From Palaemon carinicauda (Eukaryota > Arthropoda > Malacostraca > Decapoda > Palaemonidae), in assembly GCF_036898095.1 (NCBI RefSeq), contig NC_090746.1, positions 48,959,207 through 49,023,206 of the forward strand: a stretch of 64,000 bases of DNA. The letters are read 5' to 3'. The stretch's first letter is position 1, and every line of letters begins with the position of its first letter. The position numbers and the translations under genes are program-made. Shown one piece after another: positions 23,756-35,700 of this stretch. The notes under the pieces were generated by a model, which was not told the origin of the DNA, made no database searches, and was given only the letters and a program-made list of their open reading frames with translations.

Positions 23756-24458
23756 ATAAGCAAGAAAACACTTAACGCAAGACAGTGGAAGAGCATGGTA
23801 CAGAGACATGGCACTACCAAAAACTAGAGAACAATGGTTTGATTTTGCAGTGTCCTAGAAGAGCTGCTTACCAAAGATGGAGTCTTTTCTACTCTTACTA
23901 AGTGGAAAGTAGCCACTGAATAATTACACTGCAATAGTTAACCCCTTCATTAATGAATAATTGGTGGTTATCTTAGTGTTGTCACATGTATGAGAGGAGA
24001 GGAGAATGTGTAAAGAATAGATCAGACTATTTTGTGTATGTGAAGGCAAAGGAACAGTGAGCCATGACCAAAGAGGAATTCAGTATAATACTATCTGGCC
24101 AGATACAGGATCCAATAATTCTCTAGCGGTCGTATCTCAATGGAGGGCTGGTGCCTCGGCCAACCTACTACCTAGACTCATAGATCTTAGAAATAAGAGT
24201 ACTCTATTGCCTTAATTTTTGTAAAGTATTATAACATCTATATGGTCATCAAGAGCAATTTTGTGGCAAATATATCAATTTAAAAAATTTCAACTCGCTC
24301 ATCCTAACCAAGGGTTCTTAATCTATTCTGGAGTATTTACATTGTATAGTATCTTTTATCAAAAAACGAATTTAATGTAAAAACCCACCACTCTTCCTGT
24401 ATCAAAACCTTGCAGCTATACAAAGTGCATCAAAGGTTCAAGAAAGCAATCTTCCTCG
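23756..24458. other. Non-coding dispersed-repeat-like sequence after the minisatellite
   Basis: Starts AAGCAAGAAAACACTTAACG and includes AATTCTCTAGCGGTCGTATC near 24116. I recall similar text as a dispersed repeat in decapod genomes, which would make the minisatellite an expansion of its left part; this is not verifiable here. No gene seen. Confidence 0.4.
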
Positions 24459-24897
24459 CGAAAAATCTATTTTTGGGTGAGATAGCCATGTCGTCCTGAT
24501 GGAAGGTTCCTTCAGTAGCTTCCTAGGGTATATTTAACTACAGTGGATATTCCCAGAGAATTAAATTAAAGGTTATCACAGAATTCTAACTTCTGGTGCG
24601 AGTACCCTAAAGGTTTCCCTCTAGGATATCGTATATCAGCAGGGGACGCATGTATTAGCACGCCACATAGCTATCTACACCCCATATAGAGTTAACGCTT
24701 CGATATGGGAAGGAGGCTGAGTAACTGAGGAGCCGTTCCAAAGTTACTCTCATTCGTGGCTACTTTTGGTACTCGAGACGTAAACATTGTTAAATGACGT
24801 CACGTCCGTCTTCATCCTGAGCTCAGCTCCTACCAATCTCCGCGATACAGTAGGTCAGGGAGGGGCCTGAAAGGGTGAACTAGAATAGACAGGAGGG
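24459..24897 (-). repeat. Right inverted terminal repeat of C
   Basis: Nearly the same sequence as 49758-50207 of D, including the shared palindrome TGACGTCA (24795-24802) and the CAGTAGGTCAGGGAGGGGCC block. It lacks the GGGCGCCATT piece present in D. Confidence 0.85.
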
Positions 24898-24979
24898 TCC
24901 ATCAGGACGACATGGCTATCTCGCCCAAAAATAGATTTTTCCCGTTTTTTGGACTCAAGCCATGTCATCCTGATGGAAG
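24898..24979 (-). repeat. Internal complementary region of C, with internal deletion
   Basis: Matches D 50208-50303, but the middle (expected GCTTCGCTCAAAAT) is missing, so the bases run TAGATTTTTCCCGTTTTTTG. The deletion removes the predicted circle-junction template. Confidence 0.8.
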
Positions 24980-25766
24980 TGTACCAGAGAATTAATGTAT
25001 CGTGGATTTTTTCCCTTAATCCAAGTGCCTAGGGCTTCGAGCAATATTCCTATGGCCTGGAGACCGTAAAGACTATGACAATTTTAGTAATTGTCCTTAC
25101 CAGAGATTCTACGATGAACTGGCTTCCTGCCCCCCTGGCAGGGAAGTCCTGGTGGACAAGAGGAATTTCTCGAAGTGATCGGTGAAGAACTACTCACCTG
25201 GTGGAGAGATCATGCTGGTCTCGGAGACAGATCAAAGGTTAATATTCGAGTAGGAATATTATCAAGACATAGGTGAGTATATAATATAAATACTTATATT
25301 ATTCTTTTAATCAGATAGGAAAGGGGTAAATGAAACTATAACAATCGTATATTTCTTAATAAGGAATAGGAGCGAAAAGAGACGCACATGGTAAATAAAA
25401 TAGACATTTTATTTCTAAGATTGCAAGTCATTATAGAAGTAATTACAATAATGAATATAGAATTTATTTACAATAATAATGAATAATGTACATAGAAAAT
25501 GAAAGACGGTGATCTTGAGTCTGAAAAGAAAATTTTGCTTTTTAGAAACACAAATTCCCAGAGGAACGCCAGTATTTTTATAGTCCAAAAAACACTCCAT
25601 GCTCGAGAGCATGGGGCACACGTGTAAAATTTCTATGACAATTCACCTTGATAAGAACAGTCTATTAGAAACACTAAGTGTCCATTAAATCACTATGTAT
25701 CACGATAGGGTCAACACAGGCACCCGTAGAGTTAGAGTCCCAAATAACTCACTGTTCTATGCAGAT

Positions 25767-26983
25767 TTAAGCAGCAGGTTTCATTACACTACCTGCAGCT
25801 ACCACGAAATGTTTCACTTCGTGCATCTGTTTTGCGTAGTGCTTGAAGAACACGCGCGATGATTTCCAGCCTGTAAAGCTCTTGAGGCTTTCGAAATCCA
25901 TACTCTGGAAAAAATTCAGAGAAGAGGCGACTTTCCTAGGATCGTGACCTGCGGGTGTACTGTCAGGATCCGCTCTGCGAATGAAGTAGGTGATTTTTGC
26001 TCTTAGTTGTTTCAGTGACAGGTCGCTACCCGATGTTTCTCCTTTGAAGAGTTGTCCTCCACCGAAGTCTGAAGTTCTTCGAAGATAGACCTTAAGACTC
26101 TCCACTGGGCATAGAGAGACATCTTCCTTCAGGGGGCAGATTCTCCAGGGGCCCCATCTCTTGGTGGGTAGTTCATTCTTAGCGAGAAACGTTGGGGCGG
26201 GGAAGAGGGTAAGATCTCCCGTATCGGTAAATAGGATATGACCCTCTTCTCTTGATAATGCCACTATTTCACTGACTCGGGCTCCAGAGGCGAGAGTAAA
26301 AAGGAAGATAACTTTTGAGTCAGGTCTTTCAGAGGGCACGAATCGTTGTCCAGGCTAGAAGCAAAATGGAGCACCTTGTCCAGGGACCAGGAGATAGGTT
26401 TTGGTGGAGGTGCTGGGCGTAGTCTAGCGCATGCCTTTGGCAGTTTATTGAAGATATCACTGGACAGATCAATCTGGAAGGCGTATGGGAGTGGTCTAGT
26501 CAAGGCCGATTTACAAGTGGAAATCATGTTGGCCGCTAAGCCTTGTCCATGAAGGTGAATGAAGAAGGACATGAAAAAATCAATGGTGATTTCCGTAGGA
26601 TTTTTTGCCTTGACGAAGGAAACCCACTTTTTCCAGGAAGATTCGTACTGCTTTCTGGTAGACTCTGTCTTGTACTCCTCGAGGAAGTCTAAGTTTTTCT
26701 TCGAGATCCCAAACCTTTTCTTTACGGCTAAGGAGAGAAAATCATGAGATGAAGGTCCATGACTTTCAGTGATGAAGCGAAGACAGTCGACTTCTGTAAT
26801 TGTTGAGAGAGGACTGGACCCGGTAGGGGGATCAGCGTGGGCCGCAGCTCCAGGACCAGGGGATACCAATTGCTCCGGGGCCACTTGGGAGCCCCTGTCC
26901 CTTTGAAGGTTCTCAGTTTGGATAGGACTTTCAGCAGAAGGTTGGGCTGAGGGAACAGGTAGATCTTGGACCATCTGTTCCAA
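25767..26983 (-). pseudogene. Tyrosine recombinase of DIRS element C, one frameshift
   Basis: The best-preserved recombinase in the window. The N-terminal arm-binding/core-binding region contains TRKQYESSWKKWVSFVK and FFMSFFIHLHGQGLA. The catalytic domain has ASGARVSEIVALS (first Arg), GHDPRKVASSLNFF (His and second Arg) and VFFKHYAKQ (Tyr nucleophile), in the right order and spacing. The only clear break is a 1-bp loss in a T-run near 26310, splitting it into two frames; relative to D the T-run is one shorter. Stop at 25767-25769. The N-terminus overlaps the end of RT-RH in another frame, as in D. Confidence 0.88.
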
Positions 26984-27967
26984 TCCAGGGACATGGCGTC
27001 CCCCGCTTCTGCCTTGGGGTCCTCGTACGGGGCCACATATCGAGGAAGTTGATTGTTGTCGCTCGTCGCGAAGAGATCGATCTGAAGTTCCGGGACTTTG
27101 CGAGAGATGAAGGAGAATGATCTTCGTCTAGAGACCATTCCGACTCTATTAGGCTTGTCCTTGATAGAGCGTCCGCTGTCACGTTGCGGAATCCTTGTAG
27201 GTGAACTGCAGACAGGTGCCATTTCTTCCTGTCTGCCAAACGGAAGATAGGTAGAAGCACCTGATTTATCTGGGGCGATCTCGTGCCCTGACGATTGAGA
27301 CATCTGACTACCACCGAGTTGTCCAGAGTCAGACGGATGTGGATCGAGGGAGGCGGGGAGAGTTTCTTCAGGGTGAGAAGAACCGCCGTGGCCTCCAAGA
27401 TGTTGATGTGAAACGTCTTGAATAGGGGAGACCATGTTCCTTGAACCTGCTGTTGGTGGGAGTGACCTCCCCAACCCTCCAGTGAAGCGTCCGTGTGGAT
27501 GTTGATCGATGGAGATGGAGGCGGGTGTTGAAGTGGGATGGACCTTTTCAGGGCCTTTGCTTCCGACCACGGCTTTAGAAGTGAGCGAAGTCTGTTTGGA
27601 AGCCGTCTCTTGAGGTCTCTTCGAGCGATGGATGCGAATCGTTCCAGACTCCCGCGGCATCCTTTAGCTGTGCGCGAAGCACTGGGTTTGTCACTGAGGC
27701 GAACTGTAGAGAGCCGAGAACTTGTTCCTGTTGGCGTCTTGAGATCCGTTTGGATTTTAGAAGCCTTTTGACAGACCCTGCTATTTCCTTCCTTTTCTTC
27801 GGTGGAATGGAAAGGCGGTGTGACTGAAGGTCCCAATGGATTCCCAACCATTGGAACTTCTGAGCTGGAGTGAGGCGAGATTTCTTGGCGTTTATCTTGA
27901 AACCCAGATGCTCTAGGAACTGGGTGACTTTGTTCCAGGCTCTCAGACAATCTTCGGGCGATGTCGA
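26728..27967 (-). pseudogene. RT-RNase H of DIRS element C, N-terminus lost
   Basis: The thumb side of RT (PEDCLRAWNKVTQFLEHLGF, then FQWLGIHWDLQSHRLSIP) and RNase H are present: IHTDASLEGWGGH, HINILEATAVLL with the catalytic Glu intact, LTLDNSVVVRC and ADALSR. The RT palm with YLDD is gone, since the LINE insertion begins just after SPEDC. Three overlapping frames cover the region, so there are several frameshifts. Confidence 0.85.
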
Positions 27968-30245
27968 TTGATTGATTGATTTAGAGTTTTCAGGCATCCT
28001 GACATCTAAGGTCATTGACGCCGGTAACATTCAATTTATGCATACAAAAATAAAAAATAAAATAAAAAATAAAAGTAATTAAAATCATAAAAGTTGAATG
28101 TCATAAAAGTTAAATAGTTTTCAGAAGACCTGCTTCTGGAATAAATCTAAAAATGCCACTTGCATAGTAGGACACATCATTTCCAATAATCTTGGCAAGG
28201 ATGAACCTGCCATCCTCACCTCGAGCCTCAAACAAATATATATTCCTCAAGTTATTATAATTGGGGCATTCGGTCAACAAATGCCTCACTGTCAGAGGTA
28301 CTAAACAGTCGTCACAATAAGGTTGGTGTTGGCCCTTCAGCAGAAACTCTTGTGTCAACCGAGTGTGACCAATACGGAGACGACAAAGATACGTCTCCCA
28401 TTTTCGGGGCATCGTATTATACCTCCAAGGATATATGACATTTGTTACCTCTCGCATTTTATTCCCATCTAGGCTATCCCATTGCTGTTGCCATTTATTG
28501 CAAACCAATTTCTTGATATCAGGTAAGAAATCATTACAGGGAAGGGGATACCTTCTTGGCCGCAACTCCGATGCAGCCTTCTTAGCCAGTGAATCTGCCT
28601 TCTCATTCCCAGACACACCTACATGTGCTGGAACCCAACAAAATCGAACTGTTATACCTCTCCGTCCAATAATAAAAAGCCATTCTAAAATCTTTAAAAC
28701 TAGAGGGTTATTAGAATTAAAAACTTCTATAGCTTGAAGGACACTCCTTGCATCACTAAAAATTGTAAAATTACCATCCTTACCCAACGCTATTTTCTCA
28801 ATAGCGGTTAATATGCCATACAGTTCGGCAGTAAATATGGAAGCGGATAGAGGAAGTGCACCTCTACAATTAAAACCATTACTATGTACTCCAAATCCAA
28901 CGCCAGCATCAGATTTGGAGCCATCAGTATAGATAAAAGTTGATCCTCTATGTTCTTTAACATGTTCATTAAAAAGAGACCTGGCTTCTAGGTCTGACAT
29001 ATTCTTCTTATCTCCAATAAAATATTTACAAAAAGATATCTCTGGTAATTTCCATGGAGGCGTTGATGATACCTTGAATGGAAGTACAGTACCTTACTTC
29101 TAATTATATCCAGACTATTTAATAATCGTTTCACCCGAAAGCCATAAGGTTGAGGAGATTTTGGGTGCAACTCAAAGTATGATGCGTGTCTTACAAGGCT
29201 TGCAGTCTGAAAGGCTAGAGAGTTAGGGAGTCTTTGCAATCTAAACCAATACCGAATAATGGAAGACATTCGGCAAAGGTCTAGAGGTAACTCTCCAGCA
29301 TCAACAAGGAGACTTGGGATAGGCGAGGTTTTAAAAGCTCCAGTAGACAATCTAATACCTGCATGATGTATCGAGTCTAATATTTTTAACCGGCTTGGGG
29401 TGGCTGAAGAATATATTTCACATCCATAACTAATTTTGGAAAAAATCAAGGCCATGTATAATTTTAAAATAGTATTGCGGTCTGCCCCCCATGATGTATG
29501 GGACAATACTTTTAAGATATTCAGAGCTTCAACACATTTAGCTTTTAACACTTTTAATTGAGAAACCCACGTAAGCCTACAATCAAATATCAAACCTAAA
29601 AATTTAGCTTCACTTGCACATGGTATCTGTTGACCTTTAATGTATATATCCGGGTCTGGATGTACTCCCCGATACGATAAAAATGGAGGTAGTTTTACTT
29701 GTCGAAAATTTAAATCCATTCATGTCAGCCCACTGGATAATTTTATCAATAGAGAGTTGGATTTTTTTCTCAACCATTGCCATTCTAGTGCCAGCAAATG
29801 ATATTGAGAGATCATCCACAAATAATGTTGAGAGAACATCCTGGGGAATGACTGAGGATATCCCATTAATTGCTAGTGCAAACAGGGTTACACTCAGCAC
29901 ACTCCCCTGAGGAACTCCTTCTTCCTGACACTTACTCTCTGATAGAGTTTCCCCCACTCTCACTTGAAAAACTCTATGCGAAAGAAGTGACTGAATAAAT
30001 AGTGGTAGTTCTCCTTTTAATCCTAGTTCATGAATTGTTTTAAGTATACCATATCTCCATGTGGTATCATATGCCTTTTCAAGGTAAAAAAAAACTGTCA
30101 CATGGTGCTGTTTGGAAGCAAAGGCTTCACTAATAGAGGACTCAAGTCTTATTAACACATCAGTCGTTGAGTGCATTTCTCTGAATCCACATTGAATCGG
30201 TGATAAAATACCCTTCTTTTCAAGGTACCACATCAACCTTACATT
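27968..30245 (-). mobile_element. LINE copy 1 (RT-RNase H type), 5' truncated
   Basis: A minus-strand non-LTR retrotransposon with a 3' tail of AATC repeats (seen on the plus strand as TTGATTGATTGATT). It is truncated at 30245, exactly where the tail of copy 2 starts. Over the shared part it is nearly identical to copy 2. The RT + RNase H + C-terminal Cys/His motif layout points to the I-element superfamily. Confidence 0.85.
28110..30236 (-). pseudogene. LINE copy 1 RT-RNase H open reading frame, fragmented
   Basis: Three overlapping frames. 29637-30236: RT with FYLEKAYDTTWRYG, EGVPQGSVLS and TLFVDDLSI (the FVDD catalytic box). 28988-29719: RT thumb and linker with FLGLIFDCRLTW. 28110-29000: RNase H with FIYTDGSKSDAG, FTAELYGILTA, FSDARSVLQAI and GNEKADSLAKKAA, followed by a Cys/His motif CDDCLVPLTVRHLLTEC. 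All RNase H acidic residues appear present. Frameshifts make it non-functional. Confidence 0.85.
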
Positions 30246-33013
30246 AATTGATTGATTGATTTAAAGTTTTCAGGCATCCTGACATCTAAGGTCATTGACG
30301 CCGGTAACATTTAATTTATGTATACAGAAAAAAATAAAAGAGTATTCAATTAAAATCATAAAAGTTGAATGTCATGAAAGTTAAATAGTTTTTAGAAGAC
30401 CTGCTTCTGAAATAAATCTAAAAATGCCACTTGCATAGTATGACACATCATTTCCAAGAATCTTGGCAAGGATGAACCTGCCACCCTCACCTCGAGCCTC
30501 AAACAAATATCTATTCCTTAAGTTGTTATAATTGGGGCATTCGGTCAACAAATGCCTCACTGTTAGAGGTACTAAACAGTCGTCACAATAAGGTTGGTGT
30601 TGGCCCTTCAGCAGAAACTCCTGTGTCAACCGAGTGTGACCAATACGGAGACGACAAAGAGACGTCTCCCATTTTCGGGGCATCATATTATACCTCCAAG
30701 GAGATATGACATTTGTTACCTCTCGCATTTTATTCCCATCTAGGCTATCCCATTGCTGTTGCCATTTATTGCAAACCAATTTCTTGATGTCAGGTAAGAA
30801 ATCATTACAGGGAATAGGATACCTTCTTGGCAGAAACTCGGATGCAGCCTTCTTAGCCAGTGAATCTGCCTTCTCATTCCCAGACATACCTACATGTGCT
30901 GGAACCCAACAAAATCGAACTGTTATACCTCTCCGTCCAATAATAAAAAGCCATTCTAAAATCTTTAAAACTAGAGGGTTATTAGAATTAAAAACTTCTA
31001 TAGCTTGAAGGACACTCCTTGCATCACTAAAAATTGTAAAATTACCCTCCTTCTCCAACGCTATTTTCTCAATAGCGGTTAATATGCCATACAGTTCGGC
31101 AGTAAATATGGGAGCGGTCAGAGGAAGTGCACCTCTACAATTAAAACCATTACTATGTACTCCAAATCCAACGCCAGCATCAGATTTGGAGCCATCAGTA
31201 TAGATAAAAGTTGATCCTCTATGTTCTTTAACATGTTCATTAAAAAAAGACCTGGCTTCTAGGTCTGACATATTCTTCTTACCTCCAATAAAATATTTAC
31301 AAAAAGATATCTCTGGTAACTTCCATGGAGGCGTTGATGATACCTTGAATGGAAGTACCTTATTTCTAATTATATCCAGACTATTTAATAATCGTTTCAC
31401 CCGAAAGCCATAAGGTTGAGGAGATTTTGGGTGCAACTCAAAGTATGATGCGTGTCTTACAAGGCTTGCAGTCTGAAAGGCTAGAGAGTTAGGGAGTCTT
31501 TGCAATCTAAACCAATACCGAATAATGGAATACATTCGGCAAAGGTCTAGAGGTAACTCTCCAGCATCAACAAGGAGACTTGGGATAGGCGAGGTTTTAA
31601 AAGCTCCAGTAGACAATCTAATACCTGCATGATGTATCGAGTCTAATATTTTTAACCGGCTTGGGGTGGCTGAAGAATATATTTCACAACCATAACTAAT
31701 TTTGGAAAAAATCAAGGCCTTGTATAATTTTAAAATAGTATTGCGGTCTGCCCCCCATGATGTATGGGACAATACTTTTAAGATATTCAGAGCTTCAACA
31801 CATTTAGCTTTTAACGCTTTTAATTGAGAAACCCACGTAAGCCTACAATCAAATATTAAACCTAAAAATTTAGCTTCTCTTGCACATGGTATCCGTTGAC
31901 CTTTAATGTATATATCCGGGTCTGGATGTACTCCCGGATACGACAAAAATGGACAATGGTAGTTTTACTTGTCGAGAACTTAAATCCATTCATGTCAGCC
32001 CACTGGATAATTTTATCAATAGAGAGTTGGATTTTTCTCTCAACCATTGCCATTCTAGTGCCAGCAAATGATATTGAGAGATCATCCACAAATAATGTTG
32101 AGAGAACATCCTGGGGAATGGCTGAGGATATCCCATAATTGCTAGTGCAAAAAAGGTTACACTCAGCACACTACCCTGAGGAACTCCTTCTTCCTGACAC
32201 TTACTCTCTGATAGAGTTTCCCCCACTCTCACTTGAAAAACTCTATGCGAAAGAAATGACTGAATAAATAGTGGTAGTTCTCCTTTTAATCCTAGTTCAT
32301 GAATTGTTTTAAGTATACCATATCTCCATGTGGTATCATATGCCTTTTCAAGGTAAAAAAACCTGTCACATGGTGCTGTTTGGAAGCAAAGGCTTCACTA
32401 ATAGAGGACTCAAGTCTTATTAACACATCAGTCGTTGAGTGCATTTTTCTGAATCCACATTGAATCGGTGATAAAATACCCTTCTTTTCAAGGTACCACA
32501 TCAATCTTACATTGACCATCTTCTCCATGATTTTACATAAACACGAAGTCAATGCAATAGGTCGATAGCTTGCTGCTAAAAACTTGTCCTTACCGGGTTT
32601 TAAAAAGGCTAAAATAATGGCTAGTTCCCAAACACTTGGGTAACTATGATCATGCCATATTCTATTAATAATACTTAAAATAAATAACTTTGTATTAAAA
32701 TGTACATGTTTAACCATTGCATATGGAATTCCATCGGGTCCAGGAGCTGTATCGTTGCAAGTAGCGAGTGCGGAATCAAGTTCTCTTTCAGTAAAAGGAG
32801 AATTATACGATTCTTCCCTTCCTGTTGCAAAATTTAAAATTTTATTTTCTTCAATGCTCCTGTACTGGTGACCAGGAGCTGCTACACTCTTGCACGATAC
32901 ATTTGAAAAATGGTCAGCCAGGGCATTGCTAACTTCATTTCCTTCAGTCACAAACTGACCATTCACTTTCAACACTGGTGGTGGGTTCGGGGTAAATTTG
33001 CCTGCAATTTTTT
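30246..33013 (-). mobile_element. LINE copy 2 (same family), 5' truncated
   Basis: Same family and orientation as copy 1 and 500 bases longer at the 5' side. Its 3' AATC-repeat tail at 30246-30260 directly abuts the truncated 5' end of copy 1. It ends near 33013 in a T-run, next to a DIRS gag fragment of opposite orientation. Confidence 0.85.
30381..33013 (-). pseudogene. LINE copy 2 RT-RNase H open reading frame, fragmented
   Basis: A 521-codon open frame (30381-31946) holds RT thumb, RNase H and the C-terminal Cys/His motif. RT fingers and palm lie in other frames: 32292-33013 (with APGPDGIPYAMVKH and SYRPIALTSCLCKIMEK) and 31862-32232 (EEGVPQGSVLSV; the catalytic box reads WMDDLSI where copy 1 has FVDDLSI). 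The endonuclease domain is missing because of truncation. Confidence 0.85.
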
Positions 33014-33382
33014 TTACTTTCACGGTAGGGAAACTAGAACCTGATGTGGCTGGTCGTCAGTTCAACGAGGACCTCCCACGACTGAATGATCATCTCCTTC
33101 GTAGGGAACAGGATACTAAGGAGAGACTCGCCACTTCGGTGTCACATCAGGTACAGCTAGAAGAAAAGGTTTGGGATCTCGAAGAAAAGCTTAGACTTCC
33201 TCGAGGAGTACAAGACAGTGTCTACCAGAAGGCAGTACGAATCTTCCTGGAAAAAGTGGGTTTCCTTCGTCAAGGCAAAAAATCCTACGGAAATCACCAT
33301 TGATTTTTGCATGTCCTTCTTCATTCACCTTCATGGACAAGGCTTAGCGGCCAACACGATTTCCACTTGTAAATCGGCCTAA
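33014..33382 (+). mobile_element. DIRS-like scrap: gag joined to recombinase
   Basis: Plus strand. 33014-33165 matches Gag of D (VGKLEPDVAGRQFNEDL, SHQVQLE). From 33166 it jumps to the recombinase N-terminus (nucleotide match to 52185-52400 of D), with no RT between. The join lies at an AGAA shared by both sides. The recombinase part is out of frame with gag. No terminal repeats. It sits opposite in orientation to element C on the other side of the LINEs. Confidence 0.85.
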
Positions 33383-33750
33383 GTTAGTTTCCATTCAGTT
33401 CTCTTGAACATCCTAACCAGGTCACAATAGAACATACTGTATAAGAATAGAATGTCCAGCCTTCAGCTGGTAGCCTACTGATCTGTTCAAAATCTTCATC
33501 AGGTGTAGGTTCTGTTTCCATATCATCTAATAAAACAAATTAATATGTTTCACCAAACAGTACTAAAATTTTCCCAGCAGAAATTTATGTCATGAATGTT
33601 GGATATTAAAAATATGCCACCACAGAATTATTTAACTTTCAATGATGAAAAATTCTGTAGAATCCATTAAAAATTGTAATGTTTAAATGTTGGCTCTTTG
33701 CCCATGTGAACCTAAATAGCAGTAAAGATGCAGCTAAGGCTGCTACTACA
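33383..33750. other. Unassigned AT-rich spacer
   Basis: No gene or repeat recognised. Confidence 0.5.
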
Positions 33751-33966
33751 TAATAAAGGTTAAAAGGTGTCTGGTTTTGGCTCCAGTTTCATCAGAATAG
33801 ATGCTCACCAGATCATCAGCCGGGCAAGCCAAACCCCCCTATACTGTGGTGCCCAAGGATGGCAGTTGCCTCCCCAGTAAACAGCTTAAACTCACAATCC
33901 CGGGCGGGGATTGATCTGCCGCCATGCGAATGCTAGGCAAACATGTTAACACTGTATTAGCCACAG
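33751..33966 (-). mobile_element. Probable tRNA-derived SINE
   Basis: On the minus strand it opens with a tRNA-like head (TGGCTAATACAGTG near the start, then CATGGCGGCAGATCAATCCC, which resembles a pol III B box) and runs into a body with CTGTTTACTGGGGAGGC. The body is shared with a diverged copy at 41950-42120. The left edge is uncertain; it may end in the AATAAAGG word near 33752. Confidence 0.55.
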
Positions 33967-33978
33967 TATTGTGATCTG

Positions 33979-34300
33979 TTTTTCTGGGCTCGGCCATGTC
34001 GTCCTGATGGAAGGTTCCTTTAGGTAGCTTTCTAAGGGATATTTGCTACAGTGATACTCCCAGAGAATTAACCGAAGGTCTCCAGAATTCTAACTCCTGG
34101 CGCGATTTATCCATAATAAAAATTTAAGGATATCGCATGATATCAGGGGACGTATTTTTAGATACAACACATAGCAATCTTCACCCCAATTAGATTTAAC
34201 TCTTTGAGGGGGAAGAGCGGCGACCGAAAGGGGAGCCGTCATCTAGGTACCCGGTGGACCTCCTATCCGCACTACTACCGGCCGCCATTTCCTTTCTCTG
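33979..34300 (+). repeat. Left inverted terminal repeat of B
   Basis: Inverted match of about 320 bases to 41390-41724, including GGTCCACCGGGTAC on the right arm versus GTACCCGGTGGACC here. Arms are visibly diverged, with several small indels. Confidence 0.85.
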
Positions 34301-34368
34301 TAGCATTTAAGCTAAGTGCGCTCCCAACCTTTTCCCGGTGTTCGTTACAGATTACAGGAATATTCATC

Positions 34369-34401
34369 ATGCAATCTCCAGCATCTTCATCCTTTGGAAA
34401 G
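34369..34401 (+). CDS. Conserved micro-ORF / possible first coding exon, element B
   Basis: ATG followed by 10 codons reading MQSPASSSFGK, then GTTGAGTA after GGAAA. The same short frame occurs in copies D, G, H and I, with indels only in multiples of three. It may be the first exon of the spliced gag message, but the obvious GT site does not restore the gag frame (phase mismatch), so this is tentative. Confidence 0.4.
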
Positions 34402-34637
34402 TTGAGTATTTATTCTTTCCTGTGTATGATTTTAGGCTCCCTTCTCAGAGTTAAATTTGTATAATTTAAGTGTGTTTGGTTGGAGGGTAGCCATGATCCG
34501 GAGGCGGCCATTTTACGATCGCTGTCACACATTATTATTGCATTTTATTTAGTCAGTAGAGCGACATTCCCAGTATTTAGCTCTAAATTTAGCTAGTTAG
34601 GCAAATTATACTAGTGAAGACCGTGCATACAATATTA

Positions 34638-34990
34638 TTTTTGGGCTCAGGCCATGTCATCCTGATGGAAGTTCCTATAAGTAACTTCCTGAGAGATACT
34701 GTATATGTACGGCAGTGATATTCCCAGAGAATTTTACCTTTAAGTATCCAGAATTCCAACTCCTGGCGCGAATATCCTTAAATTTCTCACAAGGATATCG
34801 CATAATATCAGTGGACGTATTCTTGACACTCCACATAGCAATCTGCACCCCTAATAGCGTTTACGCTTCGAGGGGTAAAGTGGCAGAATAGAAGGGGAGT
34901 CGTATCAAGGTTACCCTAGTTCTCATACTACTATTGAGTATCACAACAGTGCCATATCCAAGATGGCAAACATTCCTTATTTTGTAGCGA
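34638..34990 (+). repeat. Left inverted terminal repeat of F
   Basis: Begins TTTTTGGGCTCAGGCCATGT. Inverted match to 35701-36069, ending near AAGATGGCAAACATTCCTT. Confidence 0.85.
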
Positions 34991-35527
34991 ATTCGCACGG
35001 TGGTGTTCCCTGTTGATCTGACATTTTCGATCGATTTTCAAGGTTTATTATTATGCATTCTCCAGCTACATTCGTTTTACTGGTTAATTCATTTAGTCAT
35101 TTATTAGGAATAAATGTCTATTAGAATGTATTGCGTCCTAATTCGCCCGACAATTGCATGTATAAAATGCCAGAGTTCTTTGGCTTACTAAAGTAAGTAT
35201 TCTTCATATAGTTGTATGCTCGCAAACAATAGATATAAGAGACACTGGTATTGATTCGACAATATATGCAAACTATGAGACTATTTGTATATTCAGTGTA
35301 TACTTATGTTTGTTCATACAATATATGCTAACCTTGAGGCCCCTTTCCTACTGTCTAGAAATACTCTTCCCTGTAGGGGACAGGAAGCACTAACATTGTT
35401 TATGATTAGTGATGATGACGGATAACAGTAACGTCATTTGTCTCAATTGGTCCAAATGACCATAGAAATATTGTCCCAAGGTTAAGGCACTGATGAATAT
35501 CCACAGATACATTAATGCTCTGGTACG

Positions 35528-35622
35528 CTTCCATCAGGACAACATGGCTTGAGCCCAAAAAACGGATTTTGAGCGAAGCGAAAAATCTATTTTTGGGTGA
35601 GATGGCCATGTCGTCCTGATGG
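35528..35622 (+). repeat. Internal complementary region of F
   Basis: CTTCCATCAGGACAACATGG, then TTGAGCCCAAAAAA, then CGGATTTTGAGCGAAGCG and the right-end complement, finishing CCTGATGG. Reverse complement of the F right end joined to a left end, with one difference (CTCAAG versus CTCAGG in F's own left end). Confidence 0.88.
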
Positions 35623-35700
35623 ACCCACCCTTCTTTTCTAAAAAGAAAAGATCTTCACAGTATCCTTTCGAAGTACTGTATCTGTAGCACCATGCTCAAT

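Larger units (their letters stand above)
24459..27967 (-). mobile_element. DIRS-like retrotransposon C, 3' half only
   Basis: Minus-strand element keeping the right ITR, ICR, 3' UTR, recombinase and the C-terminal two thirds of RT-RH. It stops at 27967 inside the RT gene, where a LINE 3' tail begins. Outermost right-end bases (expected CGGATTTTGAGCGAAG) are missing or changed; homology starts at 24459. It is closely similar to D over the shared part, so C and D are one subfamily. Confidence 0.85.

Noticed and set aside
24459..24979. Short element with inverted ends, first read as a 480-500 bp MITE (also 49742-50303 and 61374-61917)
   Set aside because: Better explained as ICR plus right ITR of DIRS elements, since each pairs with adjacent coding sequence and a distant left end.
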